DNA of 64,000 nucleotides from Fodinibacter sp963811825 (GCA_963811825.1 CAWESS010000022.1:1-64000), one strand, 5' to 3'. Positions 1 to 9,218 are shown, numbered from the stretch's first letter. A program made the numbers and translations. The notes: a model not told the origin generated them from the letters alone.

Positions 1-37
1 TCTTCACGGGTTCACCACCTGGAACTAGAGGATCGGG

Positions 38-114
38 TGGTGGGCCTAACAGGACTTGAACCTGTGGCCTCTTCCTTATCAGGGAAGCGCTCTAACCGTC
101 TGAGCTATAGGCCC
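38..114 (-). tRNA. ileT: tRNA-Ile (anticodon GAT)
   Basis: On the minus strand the 77 bases fold as a cloverleaf: acceptor stem GGGCCTA paired with TAGGCCC, D-loop, the anticodon loop CTGATAA with anticodon GAT, and a T-arm containing GGTTCAAGTCC. The 3' CCA is encoded. A tRNA-Ile after gyrA and the DUF3566 gene is a common actinobacterial arrangement, usually followed by tRNA-Ala, which would lie just outside the window. Confidence 0.96.
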
Positions 115-162
115 GTTCACCGCGATCGGTTGCGCCCCTCATGCAAGGTGGCGCGGTGCACG

Positions 163-192
163 AGGCTACCCCACCACCGGCCTCGCACTCAA
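163..192 (-). promoter_or_regulatory. Putative promoter of tRNA-Ile
   Basis: Read on the minus strand, TTGAGT and TAGCCT are separated by 18 bp, and the -10 box ends about 48 bp before the tRNA 5' end. This is a reasonable sigma-70-type promoter. It rests on sequence match only. Confidence 0.5.
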
Positions 193-230
193 AACGGCCG
201 GCGCCGGCGAGACACCCCGCGCGGGTGACC

Positions 231-776
231 TCAGTCGTCGGTGAGGGTCAGCTGCACGCCGCCGACGAGCGCGCTGGAGACGTTGTAGAGGAACGCCCCC
301 AGGGTCGCGATCGCCGTCACGAGGATGACGTCGATCACCGCGATGACGATCGACAGCGACAGCACCCGCCCGAGCCCGACGAAGTCGAGGATGTCGAAGC
401 GCTGGTTCTGGTCCTGCACGATCTCGCCGACGACCCCGTTGATCTGGTCGAAGACGCCCATGCCGGCCAGGATCGTCCACAGCACGAACACCATGACGAC
501 CATGGCGATGCCGAGCGCCACCGAGAGCAGGAACGAGATCTTCATCGCCGACCACGGGTCGACGCGCGAGACCGTGAGCCGCACCCGACGCGAGGATGCC
601 GGTCGCGGAGCGGGCGTGGACGTCACCGTCGAGATGTTAGCCGACGACCCCGTGGCCACTGGCGCGGTTGGAGCCGATGACGACGACGGGGCGGTGGACG
701 CAGGGGCCGCAGCCTCACCCGTCCGGGTCACCGGCACGGGGCGGGTCTGGCGCTCCGCGTGGTCTGCGGTGCTCAC
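231..776 (-). CDS. DUF3566 domain membrane protein
   Basis: 181 aa. Residues 1-60 are a low-complexity Ala/Ser/Thr/Pro region. It is followed by a conserved block beginning RRVRLTVSRVDPWSAMKISF, a first membrane segment (SVALGIAMVVMVFVLWTI, about 84-103), a soluble loop with QNQRFDILDF and a second membrane segment (about 142-166). This is the typical DUF3566 layout found directly after gyrA in actinobacteria. Its GTG start overlaps the gyrA stop by 4 bp (GTGA), so translation is probably coupled to gyrA. The role is unknown; a cytoplasmic-membrane location is inferred from the two helices. Confidence 0.9.
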   Translation of the reverse strand: MSTADHAERQTRPVPVTRTGEAAAPASTAPSSSSAPTAPVATGSSANISTVTSTPAPRPASSRRVRLTVSRVDPWSAMKISFLLSVALGIAMVVMVFVLWTILAGMGVFDQINGVVGEIVQDQNQRFDILDFVGLGRVLSLSIVIAVIDVILVTAIATLGAFLYNVSSALVGGVQLTLTDD

Positions 777-3394
777 TCACTGCCTCCTGAGTCCTCGTCA
801 GTTTTCGACGGTACGCCATCGGTCACCTCGTCTGCGACATCTGCGGGGTCGGCGCCGATGGTCGAGACACTCGTGTCGCTTTCAACGACGTCGGATGCCG
901 TGGCACCGGCTTCGCCGTCCACCTCGTCCTCGACCTCGTGCTCCGGGTTGCGTGCCACTCCGACGATCGAGTCACCCCGACCGGCCTTGGCGAACTGCAC
1001 ACCCATCGTGTTGCGACCGGTGAGGCGCACCTCGTCCACCCGCGAGCGCACGATGTTGCCCTTCTCGAAGATCACGAGCACCTCGTCGCCCTCGTCGACG
1101 GTGAGGGCCCCGACGAGGTCACCACCCTTGTCGCTGAGCTTGGCGACGGCCACCCCGAGGATGGCGCGGCCCTTGACGTTCCAGTCCGAGGCCTTCGAGC
1201 GCTTGGCCAGGCCCGACTCGAACACGACGAACACGTCGGGGTCGGTGCCGTCCTGCACGACCGACATCGACAGCAGCGAGTCACCGTTGCGGAACTTCAT
1301 GCCCGTGACACCCGACGTCGCCCGGCCCATCGGCCGCAGCGTCGCGTCGTCGGCGTGGAAGCGCACCGACTGGCCCTTGCGCGAGACGAGCAGCAAGTCA
1401 TCGCTCGCCTCGGCCAGCCCGGCCCCGACGAGCTCGTCGCCGTCGCGCAGGTTGACCGCGATGAGGCCACCGCTGCGCGGGCTGTCGTACTCCCCGAGCC
1501 GGGTCTTCTTCACGAGCCCGCTCTTGGTCGCGAGCACGAGGTAGGCGCCGCTCGAGTAGTCGCGCACGGCCAGCACCTGGGCGATCTTCTCCCCGGGCTG
1601 GAAGGCCATCACGTTGGCGACGTGCTGACCCTTGCTGTCGCGGCCGGCATCCGGCAGCTCATACGCCTTGGCGCGGTACACGCGGCCGAGGTTGGTGAAG
1701 AACAGCAGCCAGTGGTGCGAGGTGGTCGTGAAGAAGTGGTCGACCATGTCCTCGCCGCGCAGCGACGCCCCGCGCACACCCTTGCCGCCGCGCCGCTGCG
1801 AGCGGTAGGCGTCGACCCGGGTGCGCTTGGCGTAGCCACCCCGGGTGATCGTCACGACGACGTCCTCCTCGGGGATGAGGTCCTCCATCGACATGTCCCC
1901 GTCGAACGGCAGGATCTGCGTGCGCCGCTCGTCGCCGAAGCGCCGCACGATCTCGGCGAGCTCCTCGGAGATGATGTCGCGCTGGCGACCCGGCTTGGCG
2001 AGGATGTCGGTGAAGTCGACGATCATCGCCTCGAGCTCGTCGTGGTCGTCGATGATCTTCTGGCGCTCCAGCGCCGCGAGCCGGCGCAGCTGCATGTCCA
2101 GGATCGCCTGGGCCTGGATCTCATCGATGCTGAGCAGCTCCATGAGACCGGAGCGCGCGGCATCCACGGTCGGGGAGCGACGGATGAGCGCGATGACCTC
2201 GTCGAGGTTGTCCAGGGCCTTGAGCAGGCCGCGCAGGATGTGGATGCGCTCCTCGGCCTTGCGCAGGCGGTAGGCCGTGCGCCGCTGGATGACGTCGACC
2301 TGGTGCTCGACCCAGTGCCGGATGAACGCGTCGATCGGCAGGGTGCGCGGCACCCCGTCGACCAGGGCCAGCATGTTGGCGCCGAAGTTCGTCTGCAGCT
2401 GGGTGTGCTTGTAGAGGTTGTTGAGCACGACCTTGGCCACGGCATCGCGCTTGAGCACGATGACCAGGCGCTGGCCGGTGCGGCCCGAGGTCTCGTCGCG
2501 GATGTCGGCGATGCCGGACAGGCGCCCGTCCTTGACGTGCTCGGCGATCTTCTGCGCGAGGCTGTCGGGGTTGACCTGGTAGGGCAGCTCGGTGATGACC
2601 AGGCACTGCCGGCCCTGGATCTCCTCGACCTCGACGACCGCGCGCATGATGATCGAGCCGCGGCCGGTGCGGTAGGCGTCGTCGATGCCGCGGGTGCCCA
2701 TGATGAGCGCCCCCGTGGGGAAGTCGGGGCCCTTGATCTCGGCCATGACGGCTGCGAGGGTCTCGTCGCGCGTGGCGTCGGGGTGGGCGAGCACCCACTC
2801 GGCGGCCGCGGCGACCTCGCGCAGGTTGTGCGGCGGGATCTGGGTGGCCATGCCGACCGCGATGCCGGCGCTGCCGTTGACGAGCAGGTTCGGGAAGCGG
2901 CTCGGCAGCACCGTGGGCTCGAGGGTCTTGCCGTCGTAGTTGGGGCGGAACTCGACGGTGTCCTCGTCGATGTCGCGCACCATCTCCATGGCCAGCGGCG
3001 CCATGCGGCACTCGGTGTACCGCGGGGCGGCGGCCGGGTCGTCGCCCGGGCTGCCGAAGTTGCCCTGCCCCTGCACGAGCGGGTAGCGCAGGCTCCAGTC
3101 CTGCACGAGGCGCACGAGCGCGTCGTAGATCGAGGCGTCACCGTGCGGGTGGTACTGCCCCATGACCTCGCCGACGACGCGGCTGCACTTGTTGAAGCCG
3201 CGGTCGGGCCGGTAGCCACCGTCGTACATCGCGTAGACGACGCGGCGGTGCACGGGCTTCAGGCCATCGCGCACGTCGGGCAGCGCGCGGCTGACGATGA
3301 CGCTCATGGCGTACTCGATGTACGACCGCTGCATCTCGGTGTTGAGGTCGATCGGCTCCGTGCGGTCGGTCTCGACCGGGGGCTGCTCAGTCAT
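773..3394 (-). CDS. gyrA: DNA gyrase subunit A
   Basis: 873 aa, the breakage-reunion and wrapping subunit of DNA gyrase (A2B2), which introduces negative supercoils. The winged-helix/tower region starts near residue 10. The catalytic tyrosine is Tyr126 in APRYTECRM. The quinolone-determining stretch HPHGDASIYD has Ala87, Ser88 and Asp91, the residues usual in quinolone-susceptible actinobacteria. The GyrA box QRRGGKG, needed for DNA wrapping, is present, and six beta-pinwheel repeats fill the C-terminal half. The last 50 residues are an acidic tail. It lies 117 bp after gyrB in the same direction, so cotranscription is likely, with a large palindrome between the genes. Confidence 0.98.
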   Translation of the reverse strand: MTEQPPVETDRTEPIDLNTEMQRSYIEYAMSVIVSRALPDVRDGLKPVHRRVVYAMYDGGYRPDRGFNKCSRVVGEVMGQYHPHGDASIYDALVRLVQDWSLRYPLVQGQGNFGSPGDDPAAAPRYTECRMAPLAMEMVRDIDEDTVEFRPNYDGKTLEPTVLPSRFPNLLVNGSAGIAVGMATQIPPHNLREVAAAAEWVLAHPDATRDETLAAVMAEIKGPDFPTGALIMGTRGIDDAYRTGRGSIIMRAVVEVEEIQGRQCLVITELPYQVNPDSLAQKIAEHVKDGRLSGIADIRDETSGRTGQRLVIVLKRDAVAKVVLNNLYKHTQLQTNFGANMLALVDGVPRTLPIDAFIRHWVEHQVDVIQRRTAYRLRKAEERIHILRGLLKALDNLDEVIALIRRSPTVDAARSGLMELLSIDEIQAQAILDMQLRRLAALERQKIIDDHDELEAMIVDFTDILAKPGRQRDIISEELAEIVRRFGDERRTQILPFDGDMSMEDLIPEEDVVVTITRGGYAKRTRVDAYRSQRRGGKGVRGASLRGEDMVDHFFTTTSHHWLLFFTNLGRVYRAKAYELPDAGRDSKGQHVANVMAFQPGEKIAQVLAVRDYSSGAYLVLATKSGLVKKTRLGEYDSPRSGGLIAVNLRDGDELVGAGLAEASDDLLLVSRKGQSVRFHADDATLRPMGRATSGVTGMKFRNGDSLLSMSVVQDGTDPDVFVVFESGLAKRSKASDWNVKGRAILGVAVAKLSDKGGDLVGALTVDEGDEVLVIFEKGNIVRSRVDEVRLTGRNTMGVQFAKAGRGDSIVGVARNPEHEVEDEVDGEAGATASDVVESDTSVSTIGADPADVADEVTDGVPSKTDEDSGGSE

Positions 3395-3424
3395 CGGTGT
3401 CCTTCGTGCTGGTCGAGCTTCGCA

Positions 3425-3480
3425 CCGGAAGGTTCATGTTCGCCGGGGAACATGTTCCGGGGCGAAGGTGAACCTTTCGG
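3425..3480. repeat. 56-bp near-perfect palindrome between gyrB and gyrA
   Basis: The sequence is self-complementary about a centre between 3452 and 3453. The inner 12 bp GGAACATGTTCC (3447-3458) is a perfect palindrome, and pairing continues outward to 3425/3480 with two G-G mismatches (45/60 and 46/59), one G-G at 38/67 and two wobble positions. It could act as an mRNA hairpin between gyrB and gyrA, a processing site or a protein-binding dyad. There is no U-tract, so it is not a standard terminator. Confidence 0.9.
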
Positions 3481-3511
3481 CATGGGGCGGGAAAGTTGAG
3501 GCGATCGGGGG

Positions 3512-5689
3512 TCAGATGTCGAGGAAGCGGACGTCGCGCGCGTTGCGCTGGATGAACGAGCGGCGCGACTCGACGTCCTCACCCATGAGGATCGAGAAGA
3601 TCTCGTCGGCCGCCGCGGCGTCGTCGAGGGTGACCTGGAGCAGCACCCGCTGGTCGGGGTCCATGGTCGTCTCCCACAGCTCCTGGTAGTCCATCTCGCC
3701 CAGACCCTTGTAGCGCTGGATCGGGTTGTCCTTGGGCAGGCGCCGGCCCTTGCTCTGGCCGTCGGCGATCATCGCGTCGCGCTCGCGGTCGGTGAACGCG
3801 AACTCGTGCGGGGCGTTGCTCCACTTGAGGCGGAACAGCGGCGGCTGCGCGAGGTAGACGTAGCCGGCCTCGATGAGCGGCTTCATGAACCGGAACAGCA
3901 GGGTCAGCAGCAGCGTGCGGATGTGCATGCCGTCGACGTCGGCATCGGCCATCAGCACGATCTTGTGGTACCTGGCCTTCTCGATGTCGAAGTCCTCGCC
4001 GATGCCGGTGCCGAACGCCGAGATGAGCGCCTGCACCTCCTGGTTGCCCAGGGCCTTGTCGAGCCGGGCCCGCTCGACGTTGAGGATCTTCCCGCGGATC
4101 GGCAGGATCGCCTGGTTGTGCGGGTTGCGCCCCCGCACCGCCGAGCCACCGGCCGAGTCACCCTCGACGATGAACACCTCGGAGACGGCCGGGTCCTTGG
4201 CCTGGCAGTCGCGCAGCTTGCCGGGCAGGCCGCCCGACTCGAGCACGCGCTTGCGGGTGGCCTCGCGGGCCTTGCGGGCGGCCATGCGCGCGGCGGACGC
4301 CTGGATCGCCTTGCGGACGATCTCGCGGCCCTCGTTGGGGTGGCTGTCCAGCCACGCGCCGAACGAGTCGGTCATGGCGCGCTGCACGAAGCCCTTGACC
4401 TCGGAGTTGCCGAGCTTGGTCTTGGTCTGCCCCTCGAACTGCGGCTCGCCGAGCTTGACCGAGATGACCGCGGTCAGGCCCTCGCGCACGTCGTCGCCGG
4501 TGAGGTTGTCGTCCTTGTCCTTGAGCTGGTTCTGCTTGCGCGCGAAGTCGTTGACGAGCTTGGTCAGCGCCGCGCGGAAGCCCTCCTCGTGGGTGCCGCC
4601 CTCGTGGGTGTTGATCGTGTTCGCGTACGTGTGCACCGACTCGGAGTACGAGGTGGTCCACTGCATGGCGAGCTCGAGCGAGAGGCTGCGAGCGGCATCC
4701 TCGACCTCGATCGCGATGACGTCGGTGTGGACCGGGTCGGACTTCTTCGACGACACGAGGTGGTTGACGTAGTCGACCAGGCCGTTCTCGTAGCGGTAGG
4801 ACACCGAGCGCGCGGTCGTCTTCTTGACCTCGCCGCCGGCGGCCTCGTCCTCGTGGTCCTCGACGACCGCGATGTCGGCGTCGACGCCGTCGAGGTCGGG
4901 CTCACCATCGCCGGATGCCGTGGCCTCCACGCGCTCGTCGACCAGGTTGATCGTCAGGCCCTTGTTGAGGAAGGCCATCTGCTGGAAGCGGGCGCGGATC
5001 GTCTCGTAGTCGTAGTCGACGGTCTCGAAGATCTGGTCGTTGGCCCAGTAGGTGATGGTCGTGCCGGTGCGGTCGGTCTCCTCCATCATCTCCAGCGGCG
5101 CGACGGGCACGCCGTGCTCGAAGGACATCCGGAAGGCGTGGCCCTTCTGGCGCACGCACACGTCCAGGCGGGTCGACAGGGCGTTGACGACGGAGCTGCC
5201 GACGCCGTGCAGCCCACCGGAGACCTTGTAGCCGCCGCCGCCGAACTTGCCGCCGGCGTGCAGCTGGGTGAGCACGAGCTCGACGGCGCTGACGCCCTCG
5301 GTCGGGTGCATGTCGGTGGGGATGCCGCGCCCGTTGTCCTTGACGCGGACCGCGCCGTTCTCCATGAGCGTGACGTCGATGGTGTCGGCGTAGCCGGCCA
5401 GGGCCTCGTCGACCGCGTTGTCGACGATCTCCCACACGAGGTGGTGCAGGCCGCGCTCGCCGGTGGAGCCGATGTACATGCCGGGGCGCTTGCGCACGGC
5501 CTCCAGGCCCTCGAGCACGGTGATCGAGCCGGCGTCGTACGCCTCGCCGTCGGTGACCGCACCGGCGTCGCGGATGCCGTTGCGCTGCGCCTCGACGGGT
5601 CCCTCCGGTGCCGCTGGGGATGCCGGGACCGCCGCCGCCGGGGTCTCCGGGGTCTGCTCGGGGGTGCTGTCGGGCTGCTGGTCCGCCAC
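3512..5689 (-). CDS. gyrB: DNA gyrase subunit B
   Basis: 725 aa from a GTG start preceded by GAAGGAGA; the longer open frame upstream has no coding signature. It is the ATPase subunit of gyrase: GHKL ATP-binding motifs (EIVDNAVDEA, DNGRGIP, GGLHGVG), the transducer domain, and the TOPRIM motifs EGDSAGGSA and DADVDGMHI. At 725 aa it is longer than the roughly 680 aa common in actinobacteria. The excess is a Pro/Ala-rich N-terminal tail of about 45 residues and an acidic insert of about 35 residues near residues 260-295 (DGEPDLDGVDADIAVVEDHE). It is the first gene of the gyrB-gyrA-DUF3566 unit. Confidence 0.98.
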   Translation of the reverse strand: MADQQPDSTPEQTPETPAAAVPASPAAPEGPVEAQRNGIRDAGAVTDGEAYDAGSITVLEGLEAVRKRPGMYIGSTGERGLHHLVWEIVDNAVDEALAGYADTIDVTLMENGAVRVKDNGRGIPTDMHPTEGVSAVELVLTQLHAGGKFGGGGYKVSGGLHGVGSSVVNALSTRLDVCVRQKGHAFRMSFEHGVPVAPLEMMEETDRTGTTITYWANDQIFETVDYDYETIRARFQQMAFLNKGLTINLVDERVEATASGDGEPDLDGVDADIAVVEDHEDEAAGGEVKKTTARSVSYRYENGLVDYVNHLVSSKKSDPVHTDVIAIEVEDAARSLSLELAMQWTTSYSESVHTYANTINTHEGGTHEEGFRAALTKLVNDFARKQNQLKDKDDNLTGDDVREGLTAVISVKLGEPQFEGQTKTKLGNSEVKGFVQRAMTDSFGAWLDSHPNEGREIVRKAIQASAARMAARKAREATRKRVLESGGLPGKLRDCQAKDPAVSEVFIVEGDSAGGSAVRGRNPHNQAILPIRGKILNVERARLDKALGNQEVQALISAFGTGIGEDFDIEKARYHKIVLMADADVDGMHIRTLLLTLLFRFMKPLIEAGYVYLAQPPLFRLKWSNAPHEFAFTDRERDAMIADGQSKGRRLPKDNPIQRYKGLGEMDYQELWETTMDPDQRVLLQVTLDDAAAADEIFSILMGEDVESRRSFIQRNARDVRFLDI

Positions 5690-5744
5690 GGGTCTCCTTC
5701 GTCGGCTGGCCCTGCCGGAGCTGACCGGCGGGACACATGGCGCA

Positions 5745-5792
5745 CGCCCAAGGGCGTCAAACGCCTTGGGCGCGATATCTGCCCCCAGTCTA
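5745..5792 (-). promoter_or_regulatory. gyrB leader: hairpin and candidate -10 box
   Basis: On the minus strand TAGACT (5787-5792) is a plausible -10 element. It is followed by a leader in which the arms at 5745-5757 and 5761-5772 pair around a 3-nt loop with one bulged base. The hairpin lies between the presumed transcription start and the gyrB ribosome binding site, so it could affect gyrB expression. No -35 match is convincing. Confidence 0.4.
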
Positions 5793-5974
5793 TCGGTCAG
5801 GACGGACACCGGTTGCCTCCGAGAGGCCCGTGGAGGCACTTTTCCGGCGAATTGGGGGGTTGTCTCGACCCCCGACACGCGACAGGGGCCTTCAGGGCCG
5901 CTGACCGGCCTTCTCCGGATGCCGTGGCGCGGCTTTCGAGGGCCCTCTCGCCCGGGTCTCGCTAGGCTCCTCGC

Positions 5975-6658
5975 ATGAGCCGACCGATGCGTGTCCTGAC
6001 GTCCGTGTCGGCTGCCGTGGTGCTGGCGGCGGGTGGGCTGGCCGGCTGCTCCGGTGGTGACGACCCGGACGCGGCGGCGCCGTCGGGGTCGACGAGCGCG
6101 GCGAGTTGACGGCATCCCCCTCGCCGGCGGCGTCGGTGGCGCTGCCGGCCGGCTCTGAATGGGCCACCGCCGCCGACTCGGGCCTGCGCTTCGCCGTCCC
6201 GGACACCTGGGAGCCCATCGATGCGGCGGCGCTGGCCTCCGGCGAGAGCAATGCGGCCGTCGACCAGCTGCTCGAGACGATGGGCGTCACGCAGGAGGAG
6301 TTCGTGCAGAGCATGGCGGGCATGGAGCTCATGGTCATGGGCCCGGCGGAGAGCAACTTCGCCCCGAACGTCAACGTCGTGCCGAACGCGCTGTCCGAGC
6401 TGCCGCCCGCGGAGAACCTCGCCTCCGAGCTCAGCTCGATCGGCGCCACGACGGGCACGCCCAGCGACGAGACCACCCCGCTCGGCCCGGCCATCCTCGT
6501 GCCCTACTCACTGCAAGAGCGGCGAGCTCGACATCAAGGGCCGCTCGATCGTCACCGGTGGCCCCAACGGATTCGTCACGATCACCGTCTCCCACGTCGA
6601 CGACAAGGCTGCGGATGCCGTGGCCGCCACCGTGCTGTCGACCCTCAGCGCCACCTGA
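5975..6658 (+). CDS. Secreted lipoprotein, frame-disrupted
   Basis: The start ATG lies 6 nt after TAGGCT, a leaderless pattern. The first 45 residues are a lipoprotein signal with lipobox LAGC (VLAAGGLAGCSGGDD). An in-frame TGA at 6107 then stops this frame. The protein clearly continues in another frame (PSPAASVALPAGSEW...GLRFAVPDTW) and returns to the first frame near 6515 (SGELDIKGRSIVTGG), ending at 6658. Two compensating single-base indels explain this. The mature part of about 180 aa looks like the small actinobacterial lipoproteins with a GLxFxVPxxW start that resemble PsbP/LpqN-type folds. It faces gyrB divergently. Function is unknown. Confidence 0.7.
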
Positions 6659-6660
6659 CG

Positions 6661-6981
6661 TCACGCGCGCCCGGCGCTGTCCGCCGGACAGGTCAGACCC
6701 CGCGGGGCCGTCCGGTCCGCGTCTCGTCCTGATCGCTGGGTCAGATGCCTCGGACCGTCCTGACCCCGGGTCGCGTCCTGGTCAGCTGAGTCGGGCGCCA
6801 CATCGAGGGCGGGCTCGGCATCCAGGTCGGGCTCCGCGTCCAGCACGGCAGCCTCTGCAGGGTCGGTCGACGCCGCTGCGTCGATCTCCTCGTCCGTGAG
6901 CATCCGCGTGCCCGTGTCGTTCTCGGCCTGGGGCTCGACGTCGCTCGGGCCGTCGCCGACCATCTCGCCTGAAGTGCTCAT
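6661..6981 (-). CDS. Small acidic hypothetical protein
   Basis: 106 aa from an ATG preceded by GAGGGAGA. It is strongly acidic (DEEIDAAASTDPAEAAVLDA), has no membrane segment or known motif, and is probably disordered. Its stop lies 2 bp beyond the convergent lipoprotein gene. The ribosome binding site is good but codon use alone cannot prove it is expressed. Confidence 0.5.
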   Translation of the reverse strand: MSTSGEMVGDGPSDVEPQAENDTGTRMLTDEEIDAAASTDPAEAAVLDAEPDLDAEPALDVAPDSADQDATRGQDGPRHLTQRSGRDADRTAPRGLTCPADSAGRA

Positions 6982-7081
6982 GGTGTCTCCCTCGAGGGTG
7001 CAGGACAGCCGACGCAGCGCTCGCTCGCGCCGACTCTGTCGATCCCCCCTACCCAGAGCAGCCACCGCTCAAACGGTTCGC

Positions 7082-7543
7082 TCAGGCCGGGCTTCCCGGT
7101 CGGGCGGCGAGGGCGGACTCGAGGTGGGTGCGGACGGCATCCGGGATGGGGACCGGGCGCCGGCTCACGCGGTCGACGTAGACCTGGGCCCACAGGCCGT
7201 GCGCCGCGATGTCGTCCTGGCCGGGCGCGAAGACCCCGAACTCGAAGACCACGCTGGTGTTGCCGATGCGGTTCGCGCGCACACCGACGTCGAGCGTCGC
7301 CGGGAAGGCGACCTCGCGGAAGTAGCGGCAGCTCGTCTCCGCGACGACACCGAGGGCCGGCGCGACCATCTCGTCGATGCCGGTCTCCTCCATCATCCAG
7401 GCGTTGAGCACGCTGTCGAAGAGCTCGAGGTAGACGGCGTTGTTGAGGTGTCCGAACATGTCGTTGTCCGACCAGCGGGTCGGCACCGGCCGCACGGCGT
7501 CGAAGTCATCACGGCGCAGGGTGCGGGGGTCGGGCTCGCTCAT
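7082..7543 (-). CDS. Acyl-CoA thioesterase (hotdog fold)
   Basis: 153 aa. The motif TRWSDNDMFGHLNNAVYLELF (about residues 20-40) is the 4-hydroxybenzoyl-CoA thioesterase/YbgC-type active-site segment with the catalytic Asp and the following NNxxY. The rest fits a single hotdog domain with SCRYFREVAFP and TSVVFEFGVF. It should hydrolyse acyl-CoA thioesters in the cytoplasm; the substrate is unknown. TACGAT sits 7 nt before the ATG, which suggests a leaderless transcript. It follows the M4 protease gene in the same direction with a 29-bp gap. Confidence 0.85.
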   Translation of the reverse strand: MSEPDPRTLRRDDFDAVRPVPTRWSDNDMFGHLNNAVYLELFDSVLNAWMMEETGIDEMVAPALGVVAETSCRYFREVAFPATLDVGVRANRIGNTSVVFEFGVFAPGQDDIAAHGLWAQVYVDRVSRRPVPIPDAVRTHLESALAARPGSPA

Positions 7544-7572
7544 GCGCCAGATCGTATGCCGGGTGCGGGCGG

Positions 7573-9058
7573 TCAGTCGGCGGACAGGGTGCGCTCGAGC
7601 AGGGCACGGACGTCGTCGCTCAGCTCGGGCTCGGGCAGCTCGACGTCGATCGGCGGGGCGTCGCAGCGCACGCCGTAGCAGAACGCGTCGGGGATGCTCC
7701 GGCCCCCGCCGGCGGAGGCCCGGTCGGCGATCGCCGGCAGCTGGTCGTCGGCGAGCAGCGAGCGCCACGCCCGGGCATCGGCCTTGGGAAGCTCGGCCAG
7801 CTCGACGGTGCGCTCGACGGTGCGGCCGGCGAACCCGCCGGTGCGGCGCACGCTCACCGCCGTCCCCGGTGCCGGGTCGCTCGGCTCGGTCGGGTCGCCC
7901 GGGTCGGCATCCGTCGACGGGGGAGGAGCGGGCGGCGCGGCGGCATCGGAACCGGGCGCGACGGCATCCGAGAGACCGACGGCGTCCCAGCCAGCGCGCA
8001 CGGCGGCGACGACCTCGGACCCCTCGCCGTGGCGGGCCGTGGCGGCCGCGACGGTGAGGCGCGCGAACGTGGCGAAGTCGCAGTCGGCGCGGATGTCGCC
8101 GGTGATCGTGTCGAACCAGACCTGGCCGGCGGCCTCCCAGGCGTTGCCGCCGAGGGTCGTCGCGACGACGTGGAAGGCCTTGTTGGGGATGCCGGAGTTG
8201 ATGTGGACGCCGCCGTTGTCGTCCTGCGTCTCGACGTAGTCGCGCATGTGCCCGGGCTGCGGGTCGGTGCCCAGGCGCGGGTCGTCGTAGGCCGTGCCCG
8301 GGGCGGCCATCGAGCGGATCGCGACGCCCAGGACATCGGGCCCGAGCAGCTCGGCGCCGATGAGCCAGTCGGCCTCGTCGGCACCCTGGCCGAGCAACCG
8401 CTGCTTGACGAGCACGCCGAAGACGTCGGACACCGACTCGTTGAGCGCACCCGACTGGTCCTGGTAGTTCAGGCCCGAGGTGAACTGCGTGACGCCGTGG
8501 GCCAGCTCGTGCCCGATGACGTCGAGGCTGCGGGTGAACGGCAGGAACACCACCCCGTCGCCGTCGCCGAAGACCATCTGGGTGCCGTCCCAGAAGGCGT
8601 TCTCGTAGTCGCGGCCGAAGTGGACGGTCGCGATGAGGGGCAGGCCGCGGCCGTCGAGGGAGTTGCGCCCGTAGTTCTGCTGCCAGAGGTCCCAGGTCGC
8701 GCCGAGCCCGTCGTAGGCCTCGGTGACCTCCCGGTCGCCGGTGTCGGCGTCGCCCTCGCTGCGCACGAGCGTTGCCGGGCAGGGTGGTGCCGCGCTGGGC
8801 GTCGTGGACGGCGCGCTGCGGGCCGTCGGCGGTGCCGCGTGCCGGGCGGGGGGCGCGCTTCTGCCGCTTGGGTTTCGTGGTGGAGGGGCGCAGCTCGATG
8901 CCGCGCGACTCGCGCAGCTCGGCGTCGACGTCGAGGGTGGCCTGGGCGTGCGCGGCGACGTGGGGGTCGTCGGAGGACGCCAGTGACTCGAGCATGTAGG
9001 GCGGCACGATCGTGCACAGCGGCGGGTGGGGCGGCGACGGGTGCTGGGCGGACGGCAT
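7573..9058 (-). CDS. M4 metallopeptidase with C-terminal emfourin-like domain (one frameshift)
   Basis: A protealysin-type metalloprotease. The N-terminus (from ATG 9058) has no signal peptide but has CTIVPPYMLESLA, the PPY/PPL precursor motif of protealysin-like enzymes. The frame changes near 8765 and continues as the M4 catalytic domain: zinc motif HELAHGVTQ, downstream zinc ligand motif NESVSDVFG, and active-site histidine region DPQPGHMRDY. After a Pro/Asp-rich linker, the last 95 residues (VRRTGGFAGRT...RSIPDAFCYGV) resemble emfourin, the protealysin inhibitor that is usually encoded by a separate adjacent gene. The absence of a signal peptide fits intracellular protealysins. The frameshift is a 1-base class event and probably a sequence error. 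Confidence 0.85.
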
Positions 9059-9129
9059 ACGACCAGCCTGCCCCGACCCACCGACAGCCGCGACCGGAGC
9101 AGCAGCCCGATTCGCGCCGGGCCACCAAC

Positions 9130-9189
9130 TCGACAGGAGGCAACACGCAGGGCAGCACGCCGGATCTTCCGCGTGTTGCCTCCTCTCGA
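9130..9189. repeat. Dispersed 19-bp inverted repeat, copy 1
   Basis: The left arm TCGACAGGAGGCAACACGC (9130-9148) and right arm GCGTGTTGCCTCCTCTCGA (9171-9189) pair over 19 bp with one mismatch and a 22-nt loop. Two more copies are at 20942-20996 and 21242-21301. This copy lies between two genes transcribed in the same direction (enoyl-CoA hydratase and protease). Confidence 0.9.
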
Positions 9190-9218
9190 CGCGGGGCTCG
9201 AGGACAGCGGCCCTGACG

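Noticed and set aside
938..3499. An 853-codon open frame antisense to gyrA
   Set aside because: GyrA on the other strand is certain. The antisense translation has no motifs and mirrors gyrA codon bias.
3512..6115. Long N-terminal extension of GyrB to 6115
   Set aside because: A GTG at 5689 with a strong ribosome binding site starts the conserved protein. The extension runs through the promoter region and the divergent lipoprotein gene.
9130..9189. Insertion-sequence terminal inverted repeats
   Set aside because: The arms enclose only 22 bp and no transposase gene is present in the window.
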